The translations under genes were made by a program, and so were the position numbers. Positions 35,819 to 44,070 of a stretch of DNA of 48,317 bases are shown piece after piece. Position 1 is the stretch's first letter. The number at the start of each line of letters is the position of its first letter. This DNA is from Acidobacteria bacterium UBA2990 (GTDB lineage: Bacteria > Acidobacteriota > Vicinamibacteria > Vicinamibacterales > UBA8438), in NCBI GenBank assembly GCA_002347025.1, contig DEAE01000028.1, positions 28,656 through 76,972 on the forward strand. The letters run 5' to 3'. The notes beneath the pieces were generated by a model. It was not told the DNA's origin. It did no database searches and was given only the letters and a program-made list of their open reading frames with translations.

Positions 35819-37249
35819 ATGACTAAGCTATTCCCAGACCGGCGCCAAAACCTAGCTAGCCTTCTCTTAGCTTTCCCAATTCTCTCCGTGCAACCAGAAC
35901 TAGCCCAGCGCGACTTGCTCGCTGCCGAGTCCGCCAAAGTGCTCTACGTGACCCAATCAGCTGGCTTCGCCCACCCAGTGCTCCCTCACTCCGAAGCCGT
36001 CCTCCAGCGGATCGCTACCGAGACGGGCATCTTCGACATTACCGTCACCCGCGATGCCAAGACCATCAATCACCACGGTCTCGAGGACTACGACGCGGTA
36101 GTCTTCTTCACCACAGGCGAGCTTCCCTTGGACCAGACGCAGCAAGAGGCTCTTCTCGCCTATGTCCGCCGAGGAGGAGGGTTCGTCGGTGTGCACAGCG
36201 CAACCGACACTTTCTACGAGTGGCCGCAATATCTCTCATTGATCGGAGGGTATTTCGACGGACATCCGTGGCATCAGCAGGTCACAGTCTCCGTCGAAGA
36301 CGAGACTCACCCCTCCACTCGCCACCTCGGGACATCATTCGAAATCTACGATGAAATCTACCAGCACCGGAACTGGTCACGCGACCAGGTGCACGTGCTA
36401 CTCAGCCTAGATGTGACCTCGGTAGACATGACCGCGCGAGGCATCAAGAGGCAGGATGGGGACTTCGCCCTCGCCTGGACCCGTCAAGAAGGCGCTGGGC
36501 GAGTCTTCTACACCGCCTTGGGGCATCGTCCAGAAGTGTGGGACGACACCCGCTTCCAGCAACATCTACTCGAGGGGATTCGTTGGGCCATGGGCAGTAA
36601 ATCAAATGCAACGACACTCGCGGCTCACAACACACTGAGTCCCGAAGAAATTGCAGACGGTTGGACATTACTATTCGACGGTGAGGACCTCTCGTCTTGG
36701 CGTGGATACGGACAGCAAAATCGGCCGGACGGATGGCAAGCAGTCGATGGAACACTGGCCCGGACCGGGCAAGCCGGTGATCTTGTCACTGTCGAGCGTT
36801 TCACAGACTTCGAGTTGCAATTCGAGTGGCGAGTCGAAGAGGCTGGTAACAGTGGTGTGATGTTTCGAGTCACTGAGGGGGACGGTCCTCCCTGGTACAC
36901 AGGGCCTGAATTCCAGGTTCTTCACAACGCGGGACATCAAGACGGCCGGGATCCAATCACGTCGGCCGGCAGCAACTATGCCGTGCACCCTCCGTTACGT
37001 GATGTCACGCTCCCAGCCGGAAGCTGGAACCAAGCAAGGCTGGTCGTAAGGGGCCCCAGAGTCGAACACTGGATGAACGGCGTCAAGCTACTTGACTACG
37101 AGATCGGGAGCCCAGACTGGACACGCCGTGTGGCAGCCAGCAAGTTTGCCGATCTACCCAGCTATGGTCGAGAACCTTCCGGACACATCGCTATCCAAGA
37201 CCACGGGGACCCCGTAGCCTTTCGAAACATTAAGCTACGACGACACTAG
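35819..37249 (+). CDS. Secreted ThuA-like plus DUF1080 (3-keto-disaccharide hydrolase) protein (476 aa)
   Basis: Two-domain exported protein. After a signal peptide ending LAQR, residues about 35-260 form a ThuA/trehalose-utilisation domain (KVLYVTQSAGFAHPVLPHSE, VVFFTTGELPLD, GGGFVGVHSATDTFYEWPQYLSLIGGYF). Residues about 270-476 form DUF1080, a concanavalin-like domain now named 3-keto-disaccharide hydrolase (DGWTLLFDGEDLSSW, FELQFEWRVEEAGNSGVMFRV, PEFQVLHN). This fusion is common in Planctomycetota, Bacteroidota and Acidobacteriota, and is linked to cleavage of oxidised glycosides. ATG 35819 has GAGG 8 nt upstream; longer starts overlap xylB. It is convergent with the PQQ gene at 37315. Confidence 0.88.
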   Translation: MTKLFPDRRQNLASLLLAFPILSVQPELAQRDLLAAESAKVLYVTQSAGFAHPVLPHSEAVLQRIATETGIFDITVTRDAKTINHHGLEDYDAVVFFTTGELPLDQTQQEALLAYVRRGGGFVGVHSATDTFYEWPQYLSLIGGYFDGHPWHQQVTVSVEDETHPSTRHLGTSFEIYDEIYQHRNWSRDQVHVLLSLDVTSVDMTARGIKRQDGDFALAWTRQEGAGRVFYTALGHRPEVWDDTRFQQHLLEGIRWAMGSKSNATTLAAHNTLSPEEIADGWTLLFDGEDLSSWRGYGQQNRPDGWQAVDGTLARTGQAGDLVTVERFTDFELQFEWRVEEAGNSGVMFRVTEGDGPPWYTGPEFQVLHNAGHQDGRDPITSAGSNYAVHPPLRDVTLPAGSWNQARLVVRGPRVEHWMNGVKLLDYEIGSPDWTRRVAASKFADLPSYGREPSGHIAIQDHGDPVAFRNIKLRRH

Positions 37250-37314
37250 TAACCCCTAACGCAAGGAGCCCGGTCGCAGAATCCGGTCCGCTCCAGCAAG
37301 AAACGGACTAATCC

Positions 37315-39087
37315 CTAAGGCAGCGAGAAAACAAACAGATTGTTCCCGTTGCTGGGTCTAAGCTCTGGAGTCAGCCGCATGTTGTCCCTCGAGCTGAGAG
37401 AATTTCCGGTGCTGGCAACAACATATTGGACACCATTAACAGCATAAGTGATCGGAAATCCCGTCACAGATGAACCAAGGTTAATCTCCCAGAGCACCTC
37501 ACCCGTTAGGTTGTTGAACGCCCGGAATCGCCCGTTGCCATCACCACCAAACACCAGACCACCCGCCGTCGCGACCAACGAAGTGGTGCCAGCGCGCTGC
37601 TCGTAAACCCAAGCGATTTCACCGGTTTCAGCAGAAATGGCCTGTACGGTACCAACCTGATCAGTTCCAGGTGCAATCTGATCACGCTTCGCCAGAGCAT
37701 AGAGCATTACCCCACCCTCGGTACCCTCGGTGGTAGCCAACATCCGTGCGCACGCATTCCGGAGAGGGTAATACATCAGGTTCGTCTCCGGACTGTAAGC
37801 ACCTGCCTCCCAGTCCTTCCCTCCTGTTACAAAGGTGGGGCAAACCAGAACTTCATCTCCTTCTCGCTGAAAGACCAACTCGGCATTCTCGGAAACCGCA
37901 CCTGTGGCTCCATCAATTGAACTGATCACATTCTGAGCCACCGTTGGTGTCGCCCACAGGAACTCGCCCGTCTCACGATCCAACGTGTAGACGATTCCAG
38001 TCTTACCGGGAATACCTGTCATGACCCTCCGTCGTTCACCGCTCCGCAACCGAGGGTTGATCCAACTGACCTTAGCAGGATTTGGCGCCACCGCGGTGTC
38101 GACCAGCAGCCGTTCAAAGGGGTGGTCGAGGTCCCAGTGATCGTTGAGATGCTGGTAGTACCAGACGATTTCTCCGGTGTCGGCGTCCAGCGCAAGCGTC
38201 GAATTATGGTAGAGATGGGTGTTCTCGATTCCACCGATCAAAAACTTCGGCGCAGGAGAGGTAACCGACGTTCCGATGTAGACAAGGTTCAACTCTGGAT
38301 CAAAGCTAGGCACCATCCAAGCTCCAACGTGTTTGCGGTCCTCAAAGGGCACGCCACCCCAAGTCTCGTCACCCGGTTCACCGGGCCCAGGAATCAACCG
38401 TCGGCGCCACAGCTCTCTACCATTGGTGGCATCATGAGCCACAATTACACAAGCGTTGGGTCCTCCTTTCGGAGCGCAGCTTCGCCCTGAGATCACCTTG
38501 CCATTGGCGACAATCGGGCCCGATGTCTGATTCGCCGGATTTACCTTGTAGTCGAGAATTTGGGTTTCCCACACCAGTTCGCCGGTCGTAGCATCGAGGG
38601 CAAAAACGTAGTCATCGGCACTGGTGTCGATGATCAAATTTCCGTAAATCGCCAGATTCCGATTCGTGTCGATCAAACTTCCGATCATGTACTCGGCGAG
38701 GTCATCAGGACGGTCACGCCGATATTCCCAGATCAGATCGCCAGTCACAGCATCGATTGCCTGAATCACATCACGCGGATTTGGCATATACATCACACCC
38801 TCATAAACTAGAGGTGTTCCCTGCTGCAAGCTGCCTTCTGTCAGACCACGGGTCCAGGCCAGCCTGAGGTCATCCACATTGCCCTGATTGATTTGGTCGA
38901 GCGGGCTGTAACCCCAACTGTTAAACGTTCGCCTCCACATCAGCCAGTCTTCCGGGTCCGGATCTTGAAGCACCCCATCACTGACTGTAACGAACTCGGT
39001 CGCTGGTTGAGCTTCCACCGTCGTGGATATCAATAGACACAACATAAACACCAAAGTCGACCAACGAGAAAGAACACGTGTGGACAT
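37315..39087 (-). CDS. Secreted PQQ-type beta-propeller dehydrogenase (590 aa)
   Basis: Periplasmic quinoprotein with signal peptide ending TVEAQ and eight blades (AIDAVTGDLIWEY, ALDATTGELVWET, ALDADTGEIVWYY, AFNNLTGEVLWEI). The catalytic region is LNDHWDLDHPFERLL, retaining the Trp-Asp pattern. A Cys pair (SCAPKGGPNAC) occupies the loop where classic enzymes have a glycine-rich sequence, as in the paralogues at 33-1766 and 45401-47083. No CxxCH. ATG 39087 is chosen because AAAGGAG lies about 10 nt upstream and the signal peptide then starts normally; the longer in-frame start at 39153 has no ribosome site. The substrate is unknown. It is convergent with the ThuA-DUF1080 gene. Confidence 0.9.
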   Translation of the reverse strand: MSTRVLSRWSTLVFMLCLLISTTVEAQPATEFVTVSDGVLQDPDPEDWLMWRRTFNSWGYSPLDQINQGNVDDLRLAWTRGLTEGSLQQGTPLVYEGVMYMPNPRDVIQAIDAVTGDLIWEYRRDRPDDLAEYMIGSLIDTNRNLAIYGNLIIDTSADDYVFALDATTGELVWETQILDYKVNPANQTSGPIVANGKVISGRSCAPKGGPNACVIVAHDATNGRELWRRRLIPGPGEPGDETWGGVPFEDRKHVGAWMVPSFDPELNLVYIGTSVTSPAPKFLIGGIENTHLYHNSTLALDADTGEIVWYYQHLNDHWDLDHPFERLLVDTAVAPNPAKVSWINPRLRSGERRRVMTGIPGKTGIVYTLDRETGEFLWATPTVAQNVISSIDGATGAVSENAELVFQREGDEVLVCPTFVTGGKDWEAGAYSPETNLMYYPLRNACARMLATTEGTEGGVMLYALAKRDQIAPGTDQVGTVQAISAETGEIAWVYEQRAGTTSLVATAGGLVFGGDGNGRFRAFNNLTGEVLWEINLGSSVTGFPITYAVNGVQYVVASTGNSLSSRDNMRLTPELRPSNGNNLFVFSLP

Positions 39088-39492
39088 CCTAATAACTCCT
39101 TTGGCGAAGCCCCTACTGCGAGCTTCGACTCGTTCTACTGACGGAATCCCCATGCAGGCAAGAGTTGCTTCGCGCTAGGTCAGATCACAGCACTAGACCC
39201 GGTCAAGATACACCATCCTGCTTCAAAGACACTTATACACTACGAACCAATTTCAGAGTCACATCCCGTCCACTGACTCAATAGCTCTTGGCGAGTGAGC
39301 ATTGTCGCCAGACGACTGTCAGCTGTCGAAGATTATCGTGGCACTCAAACCGGTTCTCGAACCCAATATGAATTCACAAAAAGAAAATTTATTTTCTCTA
39401 TAATAAATTCCAAGAGCATCACGACGATGCTTCAACGAGATTCCTGCAGGCAGCCTAAACCATTAGAACCAAACTGCTAACACCACGAAATC
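39088..39492. other. Divergent intergenic region with AT-rich island, 405 bp
   Basis: It lies between the PQQ gene (minus) and the SDR39U1-like gene (plus). An AT-rich stretch at 39370-39410 stands out, with a perfect 7-bp inverted repeat AGAAAAT-TT-ATTTTCT and an ideal TATAAT at 39399-39404. TTCACA at 39373-39378 could be a -35 box, but the 20-nt spacing is long. GGTTCTCGAACC near 39351 resembles a tRNA T-arm, but no tRNA folds around it. Confidence 0.4.
39399..39404 (+). promoter_or_regulatory. Candidate -10 box for the SDR39U1-like gene
   Basis: A consensus TATAAT lies 89 nt upstream of ATG 39493 inside an AT-rich island. The only nearby -35-like sequence (TTCACA, 39373-39378) is spaced 20 nt away, which is longer than ideal. 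The call is tentative. Confidence 0.35.
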
Positions 39493-40869
39493 ATGGAATA
39501 TCGAAAATCTGTAACCATCCAAGCGCCCCGAGATGAAGTGTTTGCCTGGCATACTCGCAAGGGGGCCTTCGAGCGGTTAGCCCCACCCTGGCAACCGACT
39601 ACCCTCATTGGGACTACCGGCCAACCGCCCGCGGCTGGTTCAACTGTGGAACTGCAGGTCAAGGTCGGCCCACTCTGGCGCCCCTGGAACGCAATACACG
39701 AGACCTACATTCCTGGCAAACGTTTTACAGACCGCCAAGTCACAGGGCCATTTGCTTCATGGTTACACACCCATCAGTTCGGCGCGATAGACCAACAGAC
39801 CACGAGGCTTGAAGACCTTGTCAGCTACGAGCTCCCATTGGGTCCACTGGGTGCACTCGGCAAGGGGTATGTTCAAACTCAGCTGGAACGGCTGTTCAGA
39901 TATCGGCATCGAGTCACCACCCACGATATTACCCGGCATCAAAGTACTAAGCTTGCACCACTCCAGATCGCAATGACCGGCTCTAGCGGCCTGGTTGGTT
40001 CAGCGCTGACCGCATTCCTCAGAACCGGCACTCACCGGGTCCGCCAACTAGTCCGACAACCGACAACCGAACCAGATGCAATTGGCTGGACACCCGACAC
40101 ACAGACTTGGCCGGCCAAGGCCTTCGACGGGGCACAAGCCGTCATTCACTTAGCTGGTGAAAACATCGCCAGCAGCCGATGGTCTTCCACCCACAAACAG
40201 CAAATCCGTAACAGCCGTATCGACGGAACGCGCCGGCTCTGTGAAACCCTAGTAGCATTGCCGGCACCACCAGAAACACTCATCACGGCATCTGCCATTG
40301 GATTCTACGGGGACCGAGGCTCAGTTCTACTCGATGAAACATCTGACCGTGGAGAGGGCTTCTTACCAGAGGTCTGCCACGACTGGGAACAAGCGACAGA
40401 ACCTGCCAGAAAGGCTGGTATCCGGGTGGTGAACCTGCGACTAGGAATTGTCCTGACACCAGCTGGTGGAGCACTGCAGCAGATACTCATCCCCTTCAAA
40501 CTCGGTATGGGTGGAGTCCTCGGTTCAGGGAAACAGTTCATGAGCTGGGTCGCACTGGATGACGTTCTCGGGGGAGTACTGCACGCACTTGCGGATACCC
40601 GACTGGAGGGACCCGTTAACCTGGTGGCTCCCCACCCGGTCACGAACCGCGAATTCACCAAAGTACTGGGTCACGTGCTAGGTCGTCCGACCTTGTTACC
40701 AACACCGGGTCCAGCAATGCGCTTACTGTTCGGGGAAATGGCAGACGCCATGTTACTAAGTGGTAGCAGAGTTCACCCAACCCAACTCGAAACAAGCAAC
40801 TTTGAGTTCGAATTCGAAACGCTCGGGCCAGCGCTCGAACACGTGCTAGGACGCACTAGAACAGACTAA
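39493..40869 (+). CDS. SRPBCC plus NAD-dependent epimerase fusion, TIGR01777/SDR39U1 family (458 aa)
   Basis: Cytoplasmic two-domain protein. Residues 1-150 are an SRPBCC (START-like) ligand-binding domain (MEYRKSVTIQAPRDEVFAWH, RFTDRQVTGPFASW). Residues 155-458 are an atypical short-chain dehydrogenase of the TIGR01777/SDR39U1 (YfcH-like) family: cofactor motif MTGSSGLVGSALTAFL, VIHLAGENIASSRW, LITASAIGFYGDRG, FMSWVALDDVLGGVLHAL. The usual active-site Tyr-x3-Lys is replaced by YGDRG, as in this family, so catalysis is uncertain. Natural fusions of this type are common in Actinobacteria and Acidobacteria. ATG 39493 lacks a strong ribosome site. It is convergent with the VOC gene across 39 bp. 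Confidence 0.9.
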   Translation: MEYRKSVTIQAPRDEVFAWHTRKGAFERLAPPWQPTTLIGTTGQPPAAGSTVELQVKVGPLWRPWNAIHETYIPGKRFTDRQVTGPFASWLHTHQFGAIDQQTTRLEDLVSYELPLGPLGALGKGYVQTQLERLFRYRHRVTTHDITRHQSTKLAPLQIAMTGSSGLVGSALTAFLRTGTHRVRQLVRQPTTEPDAIGWTPDTQTWPAKAFDGAQAVIHLAGENIASSRWSSTHKQQIRNSRIDGTRRLCETLVALPAPPETLITASAIGFYGDRGSVLLDETSDRGEGFLPEVCHDWEQATEPARKAGIRVVNLRLGIVLTPAGGALQQILIPFKLGMGGVLGSGKQFMSWVALDDVLGGVLHALADTRLEGPVNLVAPHPVTNREFTKVLGHVLGRPTLLPTPGPAMRLLFGEMADAMLLSGSRVHPTQLETSNFEFEFETLGPALEHVLGRTRTD

Positions 40870-40908
40870 CTCTCATCGGTATGGCACTGTCAGGCGACAC
40901 CAAGTAGA

Positions 40909-41763
40909 TCAAAAGCTGCGGAGTCCTTCCGTCAGGATGATCGATGTGCCCCACGGATCGGTCAGCACTGCCGTAGCTACACCAAGCTCACCGCCGACTG
41001 TATAGGGCTGTTCGAGTTGCACTCCCTGAGATTCCAAGCCCTGGCAGAACGCCTCCAGATTCGCTACCTCAAGACCAATGTGGTCTAGCATCCTTCCCCG
41101 GGTAGGCATGCCAACCTCGGGTCTACTAGAAAAGTTGAAATTAATCCCAGGTAGGTCAACCGCAGCATATCGCCATCGATTGCCGGAGATCCCTCCAAAA
41201 AGTGACGAGTACCATTGCTTCGCTCGTTCTACCGCGCCTTCGGGTAGGTAAAGATGGAGGTGATGTGCAATGACCGGCACCGCGAGGCGCTGGTTATGCC
41301 GGTCGGTCACGGGATCAAAGGCCCCGTCATCGGTAGTGAACGCTAGGTTTGTCGCGGAATCATCAAACAACTCAATCCGCTCACCCTCCGGTGTAAACAC
41401 CGACGTCACTCCACGGGACAAATCCTCTCGATTGAACTCGAAGCCAGCAGCCTCAACGTCAGCCAGGGATTGGACCCTGAAGGCTACGTGATTCAAAATC
41501 GACCCTTCGGTGCCACCAGACGATCTTCCTTCCGTCAGCAACACCAATACATCGGGAAACCTCACAACAACCGTCTGGCCTACGCGTCCCGCCTTTCCCC
41601 CCAGCGCCACCCAAAATCTGGTATTGGCCTCGATATCACTGACGTAGTAATGCAAGTGCCCCATGGCAACCCCCGCCTCATTGGGCAGCGCCAGCTGCGC
41701 TGAAGCAACCCTAGCGAGTGAGAGCACCAGAAATACGGTTACGATCTGTATGCACTTAAGCAT
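40909..41763 (-). CDS. Secreted two-domain VOC (glyoxalase/dioxygenase-fold) protein (284 aa)
   Basis: Vicinal oxygen chelate protein with a signal peptide (residues 1-22, ending VASA). Two VOC modules follow: the first begins MGHLHYYVSDIEANTRFWVALGG, the second HHLHLYLPEGAVERAKQWYSSLFGG. Candidate metal ligands are the His of HLHYYV, NHVAFRV, HLHLYL and DHIGLEV, and the Glu of GERIELFDD. The second module ends DPWGTSIILTE, where the usual terminal metal-ligand Glu may be shifted. Export is unusual for VOC enzymes but recurs in Acidobacteriota and Planctomycetota. ATG 41763 has GAGAGG about 5 nt upstream. The activity (isomerase, dioxygenase or binding) cannot be told. Confidence 0.87.
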   Translation of the reverse strand: MLKCIQIVTVFLVLSLARVASAQLALPNEAGVAMGHLHYYVSDIEANTRFWVALGGKAGRVGQTVVVRFPDVLVLLTEGRSSGGTEGSILNHVAFRVQSLADVEAAGFEFNREDLSRGVTSVFTPEGERIELFDDSATNLAFTTDDGAFDPVTDRHNQRLAVPVIAHHLHLYLPEGAVERAKQWYSSLFGGISGNRWRYAAVDLPGINFNFSSRPEVGMPTRGRMLDHIGLEVANLEAFCQGLESQGVQLEQPYTVGGELGVATAVLTDPWGTSIILTEGLRSF

Positions 41764-41801
41764 AAAGGCCTCTCTACAGACTCGGCTTCACCGACCCCAC
41801 A

Positions 41802-42110
41802 CTAGAACAGCGAGAACCTCGTCAAGATTTTAACGACCGTCACCACAGCAACAGGAAGAAACAGCAGCTGCAGGACGATGAAAATGGCTCCTGACAGCCC
41901 ACTCGGAATCTTGCTGAACAACAACAAGGGCCGAAGGCCTCTGGGTTCCCCGGAAACTGGCAGCTTCCTATCCGGCCGATCTTCTGAAACCGTGCTCAAG
42001 CCACGACGTGCCAACCGTGACAGAATTTTGCCAACGCTGATGTTTTCATCACCAGCCATCCGTCGCGCAGCTTGAAGCACGTCCTCATCTATCTTTAGGG
42101 TCGTCCGCAT
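41802..42110 (-). CDS. Orphan VapB-like ribbon-helix-helix protein with hydrophobic tail (102 aa)
   Basis: Residues 1-38 (MRTTLKIDEDVLQAARRMAG then SVGKILSRLARRGL) match the N-terminal DNA-binding part of VapB-type antitoxins. After residue about 60 the sequence departs from that family and ends in a roughly 30-residue hydrophobic stretch (GAIFIVLQLLFLPVAVVTVV) instead of the toxin-binding tail. No PIN-domain toxin lies beside it: the VOC gene follows on one side and a permease on the other. It may be a decayed antitoxin with a replaced C-terminus, or a membrane-tethered RHH protein. A frameshift in the tail cannot be excluded. Confidence 0.6.
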   Translation of the reverse strand: MRTTLKIDEDVLQAARRMAGDENISVGKILSRLARRGLSTVSEDRPDRKLPVSGEPRGLRPLLLFSKIPSGLSGAIFIVLQLLFLPVAVVTVVKILTRFSLF

Positions 42111-42372
42111 GAGCCGAGACTAGTACCGCACCAAACCACTACCAAGATACGAGCGAGAACCATCATCTCACATTGAGCCTGACGGTTGTCTGACCAAAGG
42201 GGTCTCAGCACCACCTACCGGAAACAAGGCGCGTAGGCAGTCTCAAGCGACAACCGGCGAAAATTCACTTCATTCCGTAACCTGTTGCCCCGACTAGACT
42301 GGAATTCTCCGACCTGTTCCTGTCATAGATTGAGATATCCGGTCGTTCCAGCCACCACAAAAGTCAAACGAC

Positions 42373-43686
42373 TCAGAACCAACCAAACAAATCAACTGCA
42401 ACCAGCAACACAGAAGCAAAAATAAGGCCGGCCAGCAGATAACTGAAGTTCCACCGCACGAAACGTGTCGCCGGAATACCGAAGCGACCCTGCATGGCAA
42501 GTGCCGTGCCGGAAAACGGCGAAGCTCCTAAAGCTATCGACCAGGCCATCAAGATCACCATGGCCACCAAATCTGGGCGACGTAGTTCAGCTGGAAATAA
42601 TCCTGCCAGAGTCGCCACACTAATCACCGGATGCACTCCAATCATCGTGAGGCCAGCCAGGGCCAGAAGCAACGGTACACCGTCAACGCCACGCACAGGG
42701 TCAACGACCAAAGAAATGTCGATAACTCGAGCCATAGCACCCACTCCAGCAGATAGGACACTGGCTCCGAGAAACAACGCGAATTCACCTCCCATACGAG
42801 GTAGTTCACCATCAACGTGCTGCCTCAGTAAAGTGCCAGGCCTAGATCCAGGACGCCACAGCAGCAAAGCCAACACAGAGCTAAGCGCAGCCACGACAAT
42901 GGTGGTCAAGACTGGCCACCCTGTGGGCAAACTGTAGAAGAGCAGGGCAAAGGCACTAAGTACACAAGGCACTCTCAAGGCCTCACGATGGAAGGGATAA
43001 CCGACAAATTCCCCCACATTTTCATCGTTACGCAGATCCACCGCGCAAAAAAAGAGTAAGGCAAATGCAAGCAGGATATTCACTCGACTTACCGCAAGGA
43101 TGTCCATGTCAGGCACGTAATTGAGGGCTACCGCCATCGAAGCAAAGAGTGGTGACCAGGAAGCTGCAGAAACGAAAGCCCGAGATACGACCTTGGCCTG
43201 CAGTGAAGTCAACCTCCCTGCTCGAGCAATACGCTGACCAATAATCATAGCGGCCGAGATATTTGTAACTGCAGCAAAGAGATGGGTTGTGACCAGCGTC
43301 TGGTAGACTGCCCCACGCCCGCGTGGCGGCACTTCAGGCAAGCTTCCTTCGGTATCAGTGACAACCCTGAGAAACGACACAGTCGCCAGCATCGCAAGCA
43401 AGGCCTGATTGCCGACAAGAAGCCGAATTGGCCATTCCTGATCGCCGTAATTGGCCGCATACCCAAGGGAGGCCATTCCAAGAACTACCAGAACGAACAC
43501 CTGCGTCCGCTGAAAACGCGAGATGCTCGGAAGCAGGAGCACGCCAACAACCCAAGCCACGACCCCAGCTGGCCATGCCGGAAACCGCCCCCCACTGATC
43601 CCGCTGGATAGGGACAGCGCAATCATGCCGCACACAAGGCACCCGGCGAGACGGTCTCGCGAAAGCCACCAAAATGTTTGGATCAT
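42373..43686 (-). CDS. Polytopic membrane permease, ion-transporter superfamily-like (437 aa)
   Basis: Integral membrane protein with about 11-12 hydrophobic segments. Segments GVHPVISVATLAGLFP and LGASPFSGTALAMQGRFGI resemble the re-entrant and substrate loops of the ion transporter (IT) superfamily (ArsB/NhaD, DASS, citrate carriers); AVTNISAAMIIGQRIARAG in the N-terminal half could be the pseudo-symmetric counterpart. The substrate is unknown, but an organic acid or anion is plausible. The start is taken at ATG 43686; an upstream ATG at 43737 has no ribosome site. A perfect 10-bp palindrome CTGACGTCAG (43784-43793), 98 bp upstream of this start, is a possible operator. It stands downstream of the DUF3179 selenoprotein gene on the same strand. 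Confidence 0.75.
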   Translation of the reverse strand: MIQTFWWLSRDRLAGCLVCGMIALSLSSGISGGRFPAWPAGVVAWVVGVLLLPSISRFQRTQVFVLVVLGMASLGYAANYGDQEWPIRLLVGNQALLAMLATVSFLRVVTDTEGSLPEVPPRGRGAVYQTLVTTHLFAAVTNISAAMIIGQRIARAGRLTSLQAKVVSRAFVSAASWSPLFASMAVALNYVPDMDILAVSRVNILLAFALLFFCAVDLRNDENVGEFVGYPFHREALRVPCVLSAFALLFYSLPTGWPVLTTIVVAALSSVLALLLWRPGSRPGTLLRQHVDGELPRMGGEFALFLGASVLSAGVGAMARVIDISLVVDPVRGVDGVPLLLALAGLTMIGVHPVISVATLAGLFPAELRRPDLVAMVILMAWSIALGASPFSGTALAMQGRFGIPATRFVRWNFSYLLAGLIFASVLLVAVDLFGWF

Positions 43687-44070
43687 ATTGCCGCAACCAC
43701 CGCGCACATGACGAATTGCTCGGTATCCCTGTCCCATGGGAGGGTTGTCACCCCACAGCCACGAGACTGGTCTAAAACTTCAACTGACGTCAGATTAATG
43801 GTCGAAGATATTCCGAACACTCGGATAAGAATGAGCAGGTCCGCAGGCTCCGGGGAACACAAGTTGCGAAGATTCGGCCTTGTAGAGAGGAAGAGAAAAC
43901 GACCTCGCCTGAATCAGGGTTACGCGTTTAGCTCCACAATTGTATAGGGTCCAAGAGAATATTGCTCGCTAGTGCGACTCAATACTACTAGGAAAGGAAG
44001 ATACAAAACCCAGACAGCCAGTTCACAAAGAACCGAGTCAACCCGCCTTTGCATGAAGATTCGGACCCAC
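43687..44070. other. Intergenic region between DUF3179 and permease genes, 384 bp
   Basis: It holds the 3' end of the DUF3179 transcript and the promoter of the permease. The palindrome CTGACGTCAG at 43784-43793 is the only notable site. A plus-strand reading frame of 89 codons here has no ribosome site and low-complexity composition, so I do not call it. No clear intrinsic terminator is seen after the DUF3179 stop. Confidence 0.4.

Noticed and set aside
39300..39375. A tRNA gene suggested by GGTTCTCGAACC
   Set aside because: No acceptor stem, D-arm or anticodon arm can be placed upstream at the right spacing; it is just a short inverted repeat. It is not tRNA-Sec either.
42182..42255. CGGTTGTC/GACAACCG inverted repeat as a mobile-element end
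   Set aside because: No transposase and no target duplication; the repeat arms are 8 bp and about 57 nt apart, which can occur by chance.
43678..43947. An 89-codon plus-strand reading frame
   Set aside because: No ribosome site, unusual composition rich in Arg/Lys/Ser, and it overlaps the start of the permease on the other strand.
43868..44065. Direct repeat GAAGATTCGG (near 43868 and 44055)
   Set aside because: Only 10 bp, two copies, without flanking symmetry; consistent with chance in a window of this size.
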